From the NCBI GenBank assembly GCA_029964075.1, contig CM057133.1, positions 17,260,699 to 17,324,698 of the forward strand: a stretch of DNA of 64,000 nucleotides. The letters are read 5' to 3'. Positions 47,501-58,943 of the stretch are shown here, one piece after another. The notes below the pieces were generated by a model. That model made no database searches and had not been told where the DNA came from. It saw only the letters and a program-made list of their open reading frames with translations. Origin of the DNA: Patiria pectinifera (taxonomy: Eukaryota; Echinodermata; Asteroidea; Valvatida; Asterinidae). Positions within the stretch are counted from its first letter, which is position 1; every line of letters starts with the position of its first letter. The translations under genes were made by a program, and so were the position numbers.

Positions 47501-47829
47501 CTTCTGGCATAATCGACCTCTTTCAACTCAAGTGCATTTTGTTTGCGTCACAGGTGTATGCTTACGACATGCAAGCAGACGGCTGTTGTCTGAACAACTA
47601 CCCCATGACCATCAGCTCGGCCTACCCCTATAGGTACTCTAGCGGGGGGCTTCCTGGTGACATCGACGCGGCCTACTACTCCATCCATAGTCGCAAGGTC
47701 TTCTTCTTCAAAGGGGACACCTTCTGGGAGAACGAGACCTACAATCCCAGCGCCAACACGGTGGTCAACAGAGTGGGGCCGGCCCAGCAATGGAACCAGC
47801 ATTGGAACAATATCTGTGACGTCTGGTAA
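41131..47829 (+). CDS. MMP21: Matrix metalloproteinase, MMP21-like (six coding exons)
   Basis: Coding exons 41131-41592, 43336-44488, 44853-45149, 45887-46135, 46910-47094 and 47554-47829 join in phase to an 873-residue secreted zinc endopeptidase. In order: signal peptide (1-27), Pro/Ser/Thr pentapeptide repeats (29-108), prodomain with cysteine switch PRCGVPD (Cys259), a low-complexity insert (about 264-437), furin-type sites RSKR (441-444) and RTKR (457-460), catalytic domain with HEIGHVLGLSH (His589, Glu590, His593, His599) and Met-turn SIMYP (Met607), then four hemopexin blades between Cys640 and Cys870. The order of motifs, GSFD-x-x-x-DW after the first hemopexin cysteine and the CDV end match vertebrate MMP21, a protease of left-right patterning. 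Human MMP21 is 569 residues, so this one is much longer. ATG 41131 is the first in frame and gives the signal peptide. Orthology is inferred. Confidence 0.92.
41215..41454 (+). repeat. Coding minisatellite, 16 x 15 bp
   Basis: Each 15-bp unit (type CCGGTACCGTCTACG) encodes one pentapeptide such as PVPST, SLPST or SVPST. Units are diverged but length-perfect, so the frame is kept. Such arrays change copy number easily, and length polymorphism is expected. Confidence 0.9.
41593..43335 (+). other. Intron 1 of the MMP21-like gene
   Basis: 1,743 bp, GT-AG (GTATGA to AATGCAG). AT-rich, with no repeat or nested gene that I can recognise. Confidence 0.8.
43336..44488 (+). CDS. MMP21: MMP21-like gene, coding exon 2
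   Basis: Residues 155-538 plus the first base of 539; ends CAC|GTAAGT in phase 1. It covers the peptidoglycan-binding-like prodomain fold (KFLQNYGY to FMQQPRCGVPD), the cysteine switch, about 175 residues of Ser/Thr/Lys-rich low-complexity sequence, both furin-type sites, and the start of the catalytic domain (ISWKIDSDYLP, EAFRRWAEVLPVTF). The low-complexity insert accounts for much of the extra length of the protein. Confidence 0.9.
44853..45149 (+). CDS. MMP21: MMP21-like gene, coding exon 3 (active site)
   Basis: Follows TTTTTTTCTGCAG; ends CACG|GTCAGT in phase 1. Encodes the zinc-binding helix HEIGHVLGLSH, with Glu590 as catalytic base, and the Met-turn SIMYP. Upstream of it IHFNED replaces the HFDDD/E seen in most MMPs, and LART stands where LAHA is usual. 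Intron 2 before it is only 364 bp and holds no microexon that would supply the missing loop. Confidence 0.9.
45887..46135 (+). CDS. MMP21: MMP21-like gene, coding exon 4 (hemopexin start)
   Basis: Phase 1 at both ends. Encodes TCSGSFD with the first hemopexin cysteine (Cys640), blade 1 (LFFRGNALWVYEN) and the first half of blade 2 (NIDAAL to YFFKG). The phase-1 boundary inside the FFKG turn is shared with the next exon. Confidence 0.9.
46910..47094 (+). CDS. MMP21: MMP21-like gene, coding exon 5
   Basis: Starts in phase 1 and ends in phase 0 at CAG|GTAAAA. Completes blade 2 (NKYYQI, then LISEGWP) and opens blade 3 (NIDTAYFDK to YFFKGNQ). NHS is a potential N-glycosylation site. LISEG is also found at this place in vertebrate MMP21. 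Confidence 0.9.
47215..47445 (+). repeat. Degenerate hexamer repeat GGTTAT in intron 5
   Basis: About 230 bp of imperfect GGTTAT/GGTCAT/GGCTAT units fill much of the 459-bp intron 5. Strong strand asymmetry (purine and T on the + strand). No coding role. Confidence 0.8.
47554..47829 (+). CDS. MMP21: MMP21-like gene, coding exon 6 (C-terminus)
   Basis: Starts in phase 0 after GTCACAG and ends at TAA 47827-47829. Encodes the rest of blade 3 (VYAYDM, with an unusual Cys793-Cys794 pair), blade 4 (DIDAAYY, VFFFKG, FWENET) and the closing cysteine of the propeller (NNICDVW, Cys870). NET is a potential N-glycosylation site. Confidence 0.9.
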   Translation: MYAYDMQADGCCLNNYPMTISSAYPYRYSSGGLPGDIDAAYYSIHSRKVFFFKGDTFWENETYNPSANTVVNRVGPAQQWNQHWNNICDVW

Positions 47830-50800
47830 TACACACACAAACATCCGGATGGTATCAGTATGGTGTGGCCCACTGCACTTGCGTGGTATGTGCGCGTACT
47901 TGGCGTTGCTGGCAAAATGCCTTCTTTACACGTGTAGACATTTCTGCTTGACCTTTCCTCTTGTAATTTTTTTCAAGAAGACCTTTTCAATACGACCTAT
48001 TCTAGGCGAAGGTTCTGGGCAACATCTTCCCGGCTAAAGTGGCGTAAGCTGGGGCATCTTTTAGTCAAAGTACTGGTTTCAACAATTTGCGCACATGTCA
48101 AGTGTGACCTAATTGTAGCGTGTGCATCGGTGCGCTGGCTACGACTGTATTCCTGACAGAGTTTGCTGATGTGTTGGTCGAAGAAAAGGACGGAAAACGC
48201 ATCACAAAGCGCGTTTACATACCACGCAAGTTAGGGATGAATTGTGCAATCGAAGGAATACACTGCCCAGTCCGTCACATGGAAGAATTTATGAATGTAA
48301 AAAAAACAAATACTAAAAACGGGTCAAAATTGTATCTACCGATTTTTTTTTCGACGAACAGTATTAGTGGGAGTTACTCTGCAGTTAAAGCAGTTGCGAG
48401 GGGGCATGTTATTCAAGATGCAGTCTGTAAATTCCGTCCATTCTATATATTGCTTTAAAAGATTGCTTATTTTTATATATATTTTTTTCTGTACCGCCAC
48501 TTTAAAATTGTCTGCCAGTCTGCAGAAGATTTCTATAGATACTGCAAGGAAAAGTCCCCTGCCAATATACAGATACAGGCTCATGTTTCCGTTGTAACGA
48601 TCATTCTGTTTCTGTTTCTGTACGTGTGATGAACTTAAACAATGTACTGTGCCCTGTCTCAGGTACCGTTTAACACTCTTGATTTTTTTTAAAATCAGTT
48701 TTGTAAATATGAGGTTAATCTCCTATATATCTTACTGTAAAATATGGCTTCCCTAGCCCTCTGCACTGCACACACTCATGCGGTGAATGTACTGTAGACT
48801 ATTTCTCGTCAAAGTGTTTTCTATATATGACAACCCTTAACGTGTGTTCAGTTTGCTGCCGTGCCGGGTACACCTCCTTGCAAAACTGCGCATGTGCGAA
48901 ATTTTTGAACCACGGCCCCCATTTTGCGGGTGTATACTGTTGTCCACGTTGCGCGTGCATGTGCGTTTCGGCCGGCGAGTATAGCCCAGCACGGTAGCAC
49001 GCACAGCATGCCCAGCACGCCACCCTATAAGCTGGCCCTTCTCTCCCACGTGAATTATTAATAAAGTATATCGACGACGCATACCAATGCTATTGTGCCG
49101 AGTTCATAGGTAGCACTAACAACACTTTTTTTTGAGAAAGACAGGTACCGTATAACCGTATACTAACAGCGAACAAAATTTGATTTAATCCTAACATAAG
49201 CAGCAGTGATGTTGCGAAAACTGACCTTCTGTCTGCGTCTCGAAAAATAGAAAAAAAGAACCAGGCATGATATATTTGAATGTTTGCTTGCCATCTAATC
49301 ATGTGTTTGACAAATTACCAACCGAGCGGTGTTTCCAGTCAATATCAACAAAATCCACAAACAAAATTAAGACAGCTTTCTGCTAGTTAGATGTCAATAA
49401 CTATGACTTGACTTATACACTTACGTCAATAATTTCTATTTGTCCGATTTTAGTCTGCTCTTGAAGGACGTAAAATTCGTACCACAATGTCACATGATTT
49501 TTGAAACTTCGAAATCACAGTGCACCCTTTCGCGGTTTTCTCCTTTATTTTCTCCCGCTGTGTCCACATCTTCGATGAGGTATACAGAGTTACACCATTT
49601 TGCACCGCTTCATTGGAATACTCGTAGAATACTAACCATAGAATTAGAATGTTAGAACATTTTTCTCGAGGAAACAGATCGTCGGAAAGTTTGTCAGAAT
49701 AATTAAAGATTTGCTAATAAAGTGAAAGGGCAATTTCATGGAAGATGTAAATAATAAATGTGAACGTATTAATAACAAGTTTGTACAATCTAATAAAAGC
49801 AATAAGAATGTGTATTTATATATATTTTTCCTCTACCCAAATAGACTAGAAGTATGCTAATAATATTTTAAATAGTTTTTATCGTCTGCTCTTTGGCCAA
49901 TTGGCTATTAAAGTCTGACAAACTTTTCAACGATTAGGCTAGTTCTTCGAAATATTTGACCGGCATTGTGTATTAGCGAGTAAAATTGCTTACGCCGTTT
50001 TTTAATTACGTAGCATGGAGTATTTTTACGACGCATATGTTTTTTTTAAACTTATCTTTAAACGTAAACCATGAGTGTTTGAATTGAAAATGGTGATGGG
50101 AACAGGATACCAACCGATGACGTCATCGTGACATCATCGTGTCTAGACTTTGCTTACTAATTGATTGACAAGAGTGAATTGTAGTTAATTTTGTTTTGCC
50201 TTGCACAAATTAAACACTCGCTTGATGTTTTTTTTTTCAATAAATTTTAACTGTAGACATTTTAGCATCTTGACTACACGCACGTTGTGTTGATTAAAAC
50301 CTTAAGAATTTTATTTTTATTAAAATAAAATTCGTTTAATGTAAAACGATCGTGGGACAGATTACACATTACTTGGAACCGAGGGATTGAAAACTTGCTT
50401 CAATGAAATGTTGACTGGAAAATTTTACTGTTAAATGACAAAAACCTTAGAACAGTTTAAAAGTGTACGGATATGCATGGAAAAACATTGCAGAGCTGTA
50501 GCTCTGTAAAACAAAGTATGTTCAGTTCTTCAAAACGAAAGGTAGTAAATGTACAATTAAATTTGATTATTAAAAGTATAAAATCAAAATGTATAATTCT
50601 GATGAAAATCGATTGGGTTGCTTAAACTAAGCTATCTAATAACTTGGTTAAAAATTAATAACAGAATCCGTATATGATATCCAAGATAACATACGTCAGT
50701 TGTTTTCACGGGCGTGGTTTTAAACAGTTTCAGTGAAGTATACTCGTAACGAAACATTTGATGGTATCATTGTAAAAGAACCCTTTTAAAAAATAATAAT

Positions 50801-51655
50801 TTGCTTTTTACTTGGCTTAAAATAACCCTTTTTGGTCTGCCCAACACCAAGAAAGATGTATTATTTTATTTATTTTTTTAATAACCTTAATTATTTGTAT
50901 TTGTTTCTGCCAGTGACGTTAAAAGTAGACGTATCAGAAGTTGGCCTGGAACCGACCAGGGACTTTATTGTGAAATTATAAGAATTGCAAAATATTGTAT
51001 CTTTTGTACTCTGTCCGATGTGTATTTTTATTACACGTATAATAAAGATTGTTTCGTACGAGGCTTAATTGTTTGAAAAAAACAAACATTATTACCATTT
51101 TATGTAATTAGTTTTCCATTGTTCTCCACGAATGGATCATTAAGTGGGTTCCTTCATTCTTAGAGAAAGAAACGACCTAAAAGATCGTTTCGATTAATAC
51201 CCTTCATTTGAGAATGAACTATTCCGACACGAACTTTTTTAACCGTCCCGCCAAAATTTTAAATAATAGTTTATATACAGCTAAAGGGTTTGTAAAAAAA
51301 ATGTACAGAATAGAATATAAATATCACCTTCTTTGTCTTTTAGTATAATATTATGTCGCCGAACCATCATCCGAATAAGTTGTATAATAAGGTGACACTG
51401 TACAATCAGTTAACGCTTTGTGTGAAAGACAAAAACATTGGGAATAAAGTTACGTTCTAATTTTTATGATTCTATTATGCTTAATGTGTCCGTTGTATGG
51501 ACAAAGTGATCAAATAAAAGAGTTATAATATTTCTTAAAATACGGGATGACAAGTGTGCGATTGTCTATTATTTTGTCAGTACGATTCCATGGTCCAACT
51601 TCATTATTATCAGAATACCTTAGAGGGACAAGATTTAGGGTCGCCATGAAGTTGT
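47830..51655. other. 3' flank of the MMP21-like gene, AT-rich, no further gene seen
   Basis: Likely starts with the 3' UTR. The first AATAAA after the stop is at 49060-49065, with another at 49716-49721; either could be the polyadenylation signal. GATGACGTCATCG near 50116, a full CRE-like palindrome, is followed at once by GTGACATCATCG. No other gene is visible. Confidence 0.45.
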
Positions 51656-51659
51656 CGCA

Positions 51660-52341
51660 TATGCATGTTTGTGTCGTCATCAGTACCTTTAGGGGCGACT
51701 ATTATTGCAATGATGGCTGCCCCTGGAGGTATATACGTTTGTGTCGCCATCAGTGCCTTAAGGGGCGACCATTATTGCACAAATGTCGCCCTGGAGGTAT
51801 ATATGTTTGTATCGCCAGTACCTCTAGGGGCGAAACACCCCCAGAAGTATACACGTGTATGTTTGTGTCGTCATCAGTACCTCTAGGGGCAGGTTGCCCC
51901 TAGAAGTATGTATGTTGGTGTCGTCATCAGTGCCTCTAGGGGCAGGTTGCCCCTAGAAGTATGTATGTTGGTGTCGTCATCAGTACCTCTAGGGGCAAGT
52001 TGCCCATAAAAGTATGTATGTTTGTGTCGTCATCAGTACCTCTAGGGGCAGGTTGCCCCTAGAAGTATGTATGTTTGTGTCGTCATCAGTGCCTCTAGGG
52101 GCAGGTTGCCCCTAGAAGTATGTATGTTTGTGTCGTCATCAGTACCTCTAGGGGCAGGTTGCCCCTAGAAGTATGTATGTTTGTGTCGTCATCAGTGCCT
52201 CTAGGGGCAGGTTGCCCCTAGAAGTATGTATGTTTGTGTCGTCATCAGTACCTCTAGGGGCAGGTTGCCCCTAGAAGTATGTATGTTTGTGTCGTCGTCA
52301 GTACCTCTAGGGGCAGGTTGCCCCTTAAAAGTATGTATGTT
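51660..52341 (+). repeat. Minisatellite, 53-bp unit with internal palindrome
   Basis: About nine 53-bp units from 51860 on, preceded by three longer, diverged ones (about 51660-51859). Each unit has TTTGTGTCGTCATCAGTACC followed by CTAGGGGCA-GGT-TGCCCCTAG, a 9-bp perfect inverted repeat. Open reading is fortuitous. It runs directly into the 332-bp satellite. Confidence 0.9.
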
Positions 52342-54044
52342 GGCACATCTGTTCCCAAATCGAATTGGAATGTGTTCAGGGTTATCTAAGGCATCTTTCC
52401 AGCAAGTTTCAAGGAATTTCATTTTTTGGCCAAAACTGAAAAAAATACAAGGGGTTAGCCTTACATTTTTAACCAAATTTGGCCAAAAATGGACTTTTCT
52501 CCAAACAACGCAGAAATTCCTCTGGAGACGTGTGGAGCATGGATCAATATTCAAACACCCAAATTTTGGCAGATATTGGTAAAAATCATCCAATTATTGG
52601 AAGGAAATACATGTAAATTAACAATAATTTTCACTGTTTTACCCCAATTATTTGCCAACTGTTCTTTTTCAAAGGCACATCTGTTCCCAAATCGAATTGG
52701 AATGTGTTCAGGGTTACCTAAGACATCTTTCCAGCAAGTTTCAAGGATTTTCATTTTTTGGCCAAAACTTAAAAAATACAAGGGGTTAGCCTTACATTTT
52801 TAACCAATTTGGCCAAAAATTGACTTTTCTCAAAACAACGCAGAAATTCCTCTGGAGACGTGTGGAGCATGGATCAATATTCAAACACCCAAATTTTGGC
52901 AGATATTGGTAAAAATCATCCAATTATTGGAAGGAAATACATGTAAATAAACAATTATTTTCACTGTTTTACCCCAATTATTTGCCAACTTTTTTTTTTT
53001 CAAAGGCACATCTGTTCCCAAATCGAATTGGAATGTGTTCAGGGTTACCTAAGGCATCTTTCCAGCAAGTTTCAAGGAATTTCATTTTTTGGCCAAAACT
53101 GAAAAAATACAAGGGGTTAGCCTTACATTTTTAACCAAATTTGGCCAAAAATTGACTTTTCTCAAAACAACGCAGAAATTCCTCTGGAGACGTGTGGAGC
53201 ATGGATCAATATTCAAACACCCAAATTTTGGCAGATATTGGTAAAAATCATCCAATTATTGGAAGGAAATACATGTAAATAAACAATAATTTTCACTGTT
53301 TTTACCCCAATTGTTTGCCAACTTTTCTTTTTCAAAGGCACATCTGTTCCCAAATCGAATTGGAATGTGTTCAGGGTTACCTAAGGCATCTTTCCAGCAA
53401 GTTTCAAGGAATTTCATTTTTTGGCCAAAACTGAAAAAATACAAGGGGTTAGCCTTACATTTTTAACCAAATTTGGCCAAAAATGGACTTTTCTCAAAAC
53501 AACGCAGAAATTCCTCTGGAGACGTGTGGAGCATGGATCAATATTCAAACACCCAAATTTTGGCAGATATTGGTAAAAATCATCCAATTATTGGAAGGAA
53601 ATACATGTAAATAAACAATAATTTTCACTGTTTTTACCCAAAATTATTTGCCAACTTTTCTTTTTCAAAGGCACATCTGTTCCCAAATCGAATTGGAATG
53701 TGTTCAGGGTTACCTAAGGCATCTTTCCAGCAAGTTTCAAGGAATTTCATTTTTTGGCCAAAACTGAAAAAATACAAGGGGTTAGCCTTACATTTTTAAC
53801 CAAATTTGGCCAAAAATGGACTTTTCTCAAAACAACGCAGAAATTCCTCTGGAGACGTGTGGAGCATGGATCAATATTCAAACACCCAAATTTTGGCAGA
53901 TATTGGTAAAAATCATCCAATTATTGGAAGGAAATACATGTAAATAAACAATAATTTTCACTGTTTTTACCCCAATTGTTTGCCAACTTTTCTTTTTCAA
54001 AGGCACATCTGTTCCCAAATCGAATTGGAATGTGTTCAGGGTTA
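52342..54044. repeat. 332-bp satellite array, first block
   Basis: Units begin (GGCACATCTG) at 52342, 52674, 53005, 53337, 53670 and 54002, the last cut after 43 bp at CAGGGTTA. Units are nearly identical. The unit is AT-rich with repeated TTTGGCCAAAA words. Many short open frames on both strands recur in each unit and are not genes. Confidence 0.95.
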
Positions 54045-54219
54045 TTCTCAGACTACGCACAAAACCACGCATTGAAACAATGACTTGACTTTTTGGCATA
54101 GTTTTTGAGCCGCTATTTTATTTCTCCATGGTCAATGTTTAACTTGATTAAATGGCAGTGAATACCTTGATAAACTATACTGGAACAATTAAAATTATCT
54201 TTCGATTTACTTAAAGTTA

Positions 54220-56610
54220 TTTGCGTAAACATTTCGGCACGCTTGCCATAAAACGGGGCACGCTTGCCCCTCCTTGCCATGCTTGGCATCACTGGGCCCA
54301 AAACCTTGGCACGCTTGCCAACCATTCACTAGCCCCACCAGAACAAGTGGGTGCTAGCCAAAGTGTTTTTTAGTTTTGTCACGTGACTTGAATATATGCA
54401 AAAATTACTTAATAAATTGGAAAAGCACCCCGATTTGGTCCACCGCTGGTAGCTACGGTTGGCATGCCCCATCAGTACAAATGGGTGCTTGGCGTACTTT
54501 TTTACAAAGAGTAAACACAACCTGTTAAATGTTTAACGTCCAAATTCCAAGTCTTACTTCAGAACTAAATACCCAAGTTGTTTATTTAGTTTGAATTGAG
54601 GCACTGCCCGTCGCTCCCAGGACCTTACTGCCAAACGCGCAACGCGCGCCCCACTGGGACGACTGAGGCAGCACACATAGAGCCCAACCCCGACGAGTGA
54701 ATTAAACACAAACAGTGGAGTGTGTAGCAACGGAATGAAATTACCTGAAATCGTAGTTGTAATGAGTTGCCATTATAACCACAACAAGATAAAAACAGAC
54801 CACCCATTTGCTTGGAAATGACTTTGTAGCATGCAAAGTATTAGCATGTAGATAAAACTTTCAGGAAAAAGAACCCTGGCCAGTTATTGTAAAAAGTGCT
54901 ATCTCCAACTGCTTGTTTTGTAGAATGAGCGCAACTTGCGAATATCCTTGGCACACTTGCCACAAACACTTTGTCATGCTTGCTCAAACAAACCCTTACT
55001 TGTAAACATGGTTGTATAATAAAATATGCAGCAATACATTTTAAAGAATAATGGATACCATTGTTGCAATGTTTAACTGCAAACCCTGACCATTGGTTTT
55101 AAAGAATCAGTTTTCATTGGAAATGTCCTTGGCACAACTGCCCCAGAAACTTGGGCATGCTTGCCCAAACAATCAATAGAACACATTGATACGTAAGAAT
55201 AACTGTCACCAATGCAAGCATCACAGCCTCTGGCCATTGGTTTCAAAGCGTCAGTTCAAATGTGAAACATGCTATTGCACGCTTACCCCAAAACTTTGGC
55301 ATTCTTGCCCAATCAACCCGCTGCTTGGTAACATGTACCGTTGTAAAATGCAAAGTAAACATATAGATAACACATTGAGAAATAATGTACACCCTCACTG
55401 CGTAATGGCAATAAGTTCAAACTGCAACCACTCAAAGACTGAATGAAAATTTTAAATGTCCTTGGCACGCTTGCCCCATCAACTTGGGCATGCTGGCCCA
55501 AACCATTCATGACTTGGAAATTATAAAATGCAAAGTAAACCTACAGAAAATAAATTGAGGAATGATGGCGCCATCACTGCATAACCCTTGCTTGTACATA
55601 CGGTTGTAAAATATAACATGCAGATATGCATATCAAAGAATAATGGATAACATTATTGCAATAATTAAGAGCAAACTCTTGACCATTGGTTTTAAAGAAT
55701 CAGTTGAAATGGGAAGTATCCTTTACACACCCGCCCCAGAAACTTGGGCATGCTTGCCCAAACAATCAACAGAATTCAACTATACGTAAGAATAACTGAT
55801 ACTTTTATGGCGAGAATTGCAAACTCAGACCACTGGACTTCAAGATTGAGTTCAAATTGTAATTCCTTGGTACACTTGCCCCAAAACTTGGGCATGTCTT
55901 CCCCAACAACCCACTGGTTGGAAACATATAAAGTTACAAAATGCAATCAGCCCACGTCTTGGAAATATGTGTAGTTATAAAATGCAAAATAGACATACAG
56001 ATATGGCGACAAGTTCAAACTGCGACCACTGGACACAAAGATTGAATTCCAATTGTAAATATCCTTGGCACGCTTGCCCCAACAACTTGGGTCTATTTGC
56101 CCAAATAGAGTAATAATGTAAACCACCATTGCATAATACAGCAAGTGCAAACTACCACCACTAAACTCAAAGATTGTATTCAAATTGTACAAATCCTGGA
56201 CATGCTTGCCCAAACAATCCATTGCCTGGAAACAATGTAAAATGCAAAATATACACGCAGACAATATAATTGAGGAAAGATCAATGCCATTTTTTTATTA
56301 TTTTTTTTTAGATATATATTGCAACATGTGTTACTCTGACCATTTGTTTCAAAGAATGAGTTCAATTATAAACATCCATGACACGTTTTGTCACCACTAC
56401 TTGGGCATGTTTGCCCGAACAAAACCCATGAAACACGGTTGTACGAATGTTAATTAAGCACGCAGAGATAAATTGGGGAAGATGAACATCACTATTACAA
56501 CGAATTCATACGCTAGTCTTAATGGTCAAAGAATGAGCTAATAACTGCAGAAATCCTTAGCATGCTTGCCAGAAAATCATGGGTACGCTTACACAAACAA
56601 TCCATCACTT
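54220..56610. repeat. Irregular tandem repeat with TTGGCACGCTTGCC module
   Basis: A module of CCTTGGCACGCTTGCCCC followed by ACTTGGGCATGCTTGCCCA recurs about eleven times at intervals of roughly 135-260 bp (for example near 54947, 55127, 55461, 55866 and 56062). It is joined by AAACATGGTTGTAAAATGCA and GTTTCAAAGAATGAGTTCAA-like linkers. The two halves of the module are related to each other (GGCACGCTTGCC and GGCATGCTTGCC). Strongly diverged, hence older than the satellite around it. Confidence 0.75.
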
Positions 56611-57076
56611 GGAAACACGGAGGTAAGATGCAAGGTAAACTTGCAGATAATGCACGCGATAAACCATTTAGGGTAGCAATCATTAGTCAACTTGCTCAGA
56701 ACATGGCTAAACAGATGTCTTCAAATATGGAATCAAGGGCTAGCATGATGTCATCAATATTGAAGTAAAACTATATCTCCAAATCAAGGTTGCGCTCCTG
56801 ATTTAGCTTGCAATTAAGTGCAGAACCATTTAGGTCAATATGTTCATCATACAAATCCCATAAATCGATGTATAAATTCAGAAGCTTGCAATCCTAATGC
56901 CCCAACAATAAAACTGGCAAATGTTGGCCCACAAAGTGTTTGAAGTCCAAAATAAGCAAATGGGGGCAAATACATAATTAACATGTTGTATGTATACATG
57001 TCAAAAGTATCAGCTTCCAATTGTGATTACCTTTAATTTATCAGGCTCACCTTGAAATCCTGACATTTAGCTATCA

Positions 57077-57194
57077 TTGCTCCTAGGAAAGGCGAAAACC
57101 CAATAAAAAACCCATCTTTGTGGGAAAAATTGGGAAAAATTCCTTTCCGGCCCCTGAATCGGCGACCAAGTTTCTTTTTGGACTCTAGGAGCAA
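57077..57194. mobile_element. Small element with 10-bp inverted ends (possible MITE)
   Basis: TTGCTCCTAG (57077-57086) and CTAGGAGCAA (57185-57194) bound 118 bp. No clear target duplication. Confidence 0.35.
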
Positions 57195-57714
57195 AACTGT
57201 AAGTATTAATATGAAGAGTTTGAGATACACGTAGATGGACAGCATCCCCTTTCTTACTTCCATGGCATCAAATCTTATAAATTCAAAGTATTAATACACC
57301 TTGAAAAAAAAGCTATGCACCACCGCAATGCACTACTTTGAATCAATATGCTGAGTACTCTCCTGGTTACCTTCGGAAATCTGTACCATACAAAAGCAGC
57401 CATGTCTAATATATGCCCACCTACACCAAAATTCTCAGGGGTGGATTCAAACTTGAAAATGTGTCACGGTGCATATACCTTGGAAATTACACATACATGT
57501 GCCAGAATGTGTCCAGCCAAAATTATCTATTCCTTGTCGATATTTACTATGCTGACCAAAATTCAAACCATGCATGATGTTAAAGATCTGATCTGGGTCA
57601 ATCAGCCACTGTATTTGCTACACTGTAACACGCGTGGTTAAAACGTACACTTGTATCTTAAAGACCACCAGGAATATTACTTTCCATGCTTATTCTGAAT
57701 GCATCATGAAACAT

Positions 57715-58005
57715 CTATTGCATCCTGTGCCGATTAAATTCAAACAGATGTCTGTAGAAATTAACAGACCATGTTCGCAAAGTAGAAGTATGCGACTCCT
57801 TCTGTGTTAAGGCAGTTTCCTGATGAGTGCATTTAATTCGGCAACAGTTGATATTCTGCACGTTACCAAGTTGCTGAGCGATCATCAGTAACCCACCGAC
57901 CTTGCTATAGACTTCCGAACTTGGAAGACAACCCGCAGATCGAGTATTCAATGGTAAAAGTTCCTGTCCCCAACCAATTTGCAGTGTCTGCTGTGCCGCG
58001 GCATC
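57715..58005 (-). CDS. Possible terminal exon of an unrecognised gene
   Basis: On the - strand, TTGTTTTTTACAG is followed by an open frame starting DAAAQQTLQIGWG and ending HRMQ and TAG, 96 residues, phase 0. The composition is balanced (CLPSSEVYSKVGG, LMIAQQLGNV), unlike the random frames nearby. I do not recognise the family. It would pair with the donor at 58716 without breaking the frame. It may belong to the inserted block rather than to the host. Confidence 0.3.
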   Translation of the reverse strand, partial: DAAAQQTLQIGWGQELLPLNTRSAGCLPSSEVYSKVGGLLMIAQQLGNVQNINCCRIKCTHQETALTQKESHTSTLRTWSVNFYRHLFEFNRHRMQ

Positions 58006-58715
58006 CTGTAAAAAACAATACTCAAAGCAGCAGCTATCCATTTCATATTTTTTTTATTTTTTTTAAACATGCGTTTATTTATTTAGGCCCTATTTATAAT
58101 TTATAAATTTATTTGATTATATTAGGATTCTACAATTGTGCCCATGAAGGGAGAAAAATGGTCAGGTTATAGGCCCTAGGCCTATTTATTTTTGTAGAAA
58201 TAGATGAAGAAAGAATCAGCTATAGACCTAGGCCTACTCAGAATTAATAAAATTCCAGCACTCGCCCGGAAAATTACTTGCTTGGTTCCCATAGTTTACT
58301 ATGGAAAAATGGAACAAACTCACTGCAGGCAAAAATTAGGAGGTTCCATCAAAATTTATCTGAGTATCTCCCCCATATTCCGAATGATTGAATTTCAACC
58401 AGATCTGCCAAAATTTGTCAACACTGATAAGTGACATTGAATTCAAACATCATCTTTTCGGACATTTATTGCAGTTGTCATTCAACTTCACAACAATTAT
58501 AGTCGGTCCATCTTAATTGTACCATTCAATTATCTAGGCCCTACTCAAAGATAAATCCAGCACGATCAATTCATTCTCGCATACGGTATGGTTGGCAGTG
58601 AGGCCGAGCCTCTTTGAATCACGGGTGCGGAGCCCCAAAAACCGTCACACGAAACTACACAGCAACACTGTCAAAAATTGGCCCGAAACCAGGGCTATAA
58701 TTGGAAAATTCTCAC

Positions 58716-58943
58716 CTCGAATTCCATCCATGATAGCATGTTTGCGTATGATGTCCAATACTGTATAAACGCAGGAAAAAATCCCGGGATCTGGACGTCA
58801 TGAACAGCGTTCAGGCCTGCATATAGACGTGGTTTCACACTGCACTCCCGCGTTTCCGCGGCCAAGCATGCCGTGAACCTCAGCCGGTACCGGGTGGACT
58901 GAAATCTAGGCGGGGGATTCACCGACCGTACTCCGCCGGTCAT
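58716..58943 (-). CDS. Possible first exon of the same unrecognised gene
   Basis: On the - strand an ATG opens a 76-codon frame (MTGGVRSVNPPPRF) that stops at the donor TTCGAG|GTGAGA in phase 0. The surrounding 58570-58960 is richer in CpG than the rest of the block and could be its promoter. Joined to 58005-57715 it would give 172 residues. Initiation could also be at a later ATG. No family recognised. Confidence 0.25.

Noticed and set aside
48120..48458. 112-codon frame downstream of the protease
   Set aside because: No ATG at the start, no recognisable features, and it lies where the 3' UTR is expected.
51547..51903. 118-codon frame in the minisatellite
   Set aside because: Repetitive translation of the 53-bp array and its diverged start; no protein features.
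57033..57263. 76-codon - strand frame with acceptor- and donor-like edges
   Set aside because: Most of it is the small inverted-repeat element at 57077-57194; the splice-like edges are probably chance.
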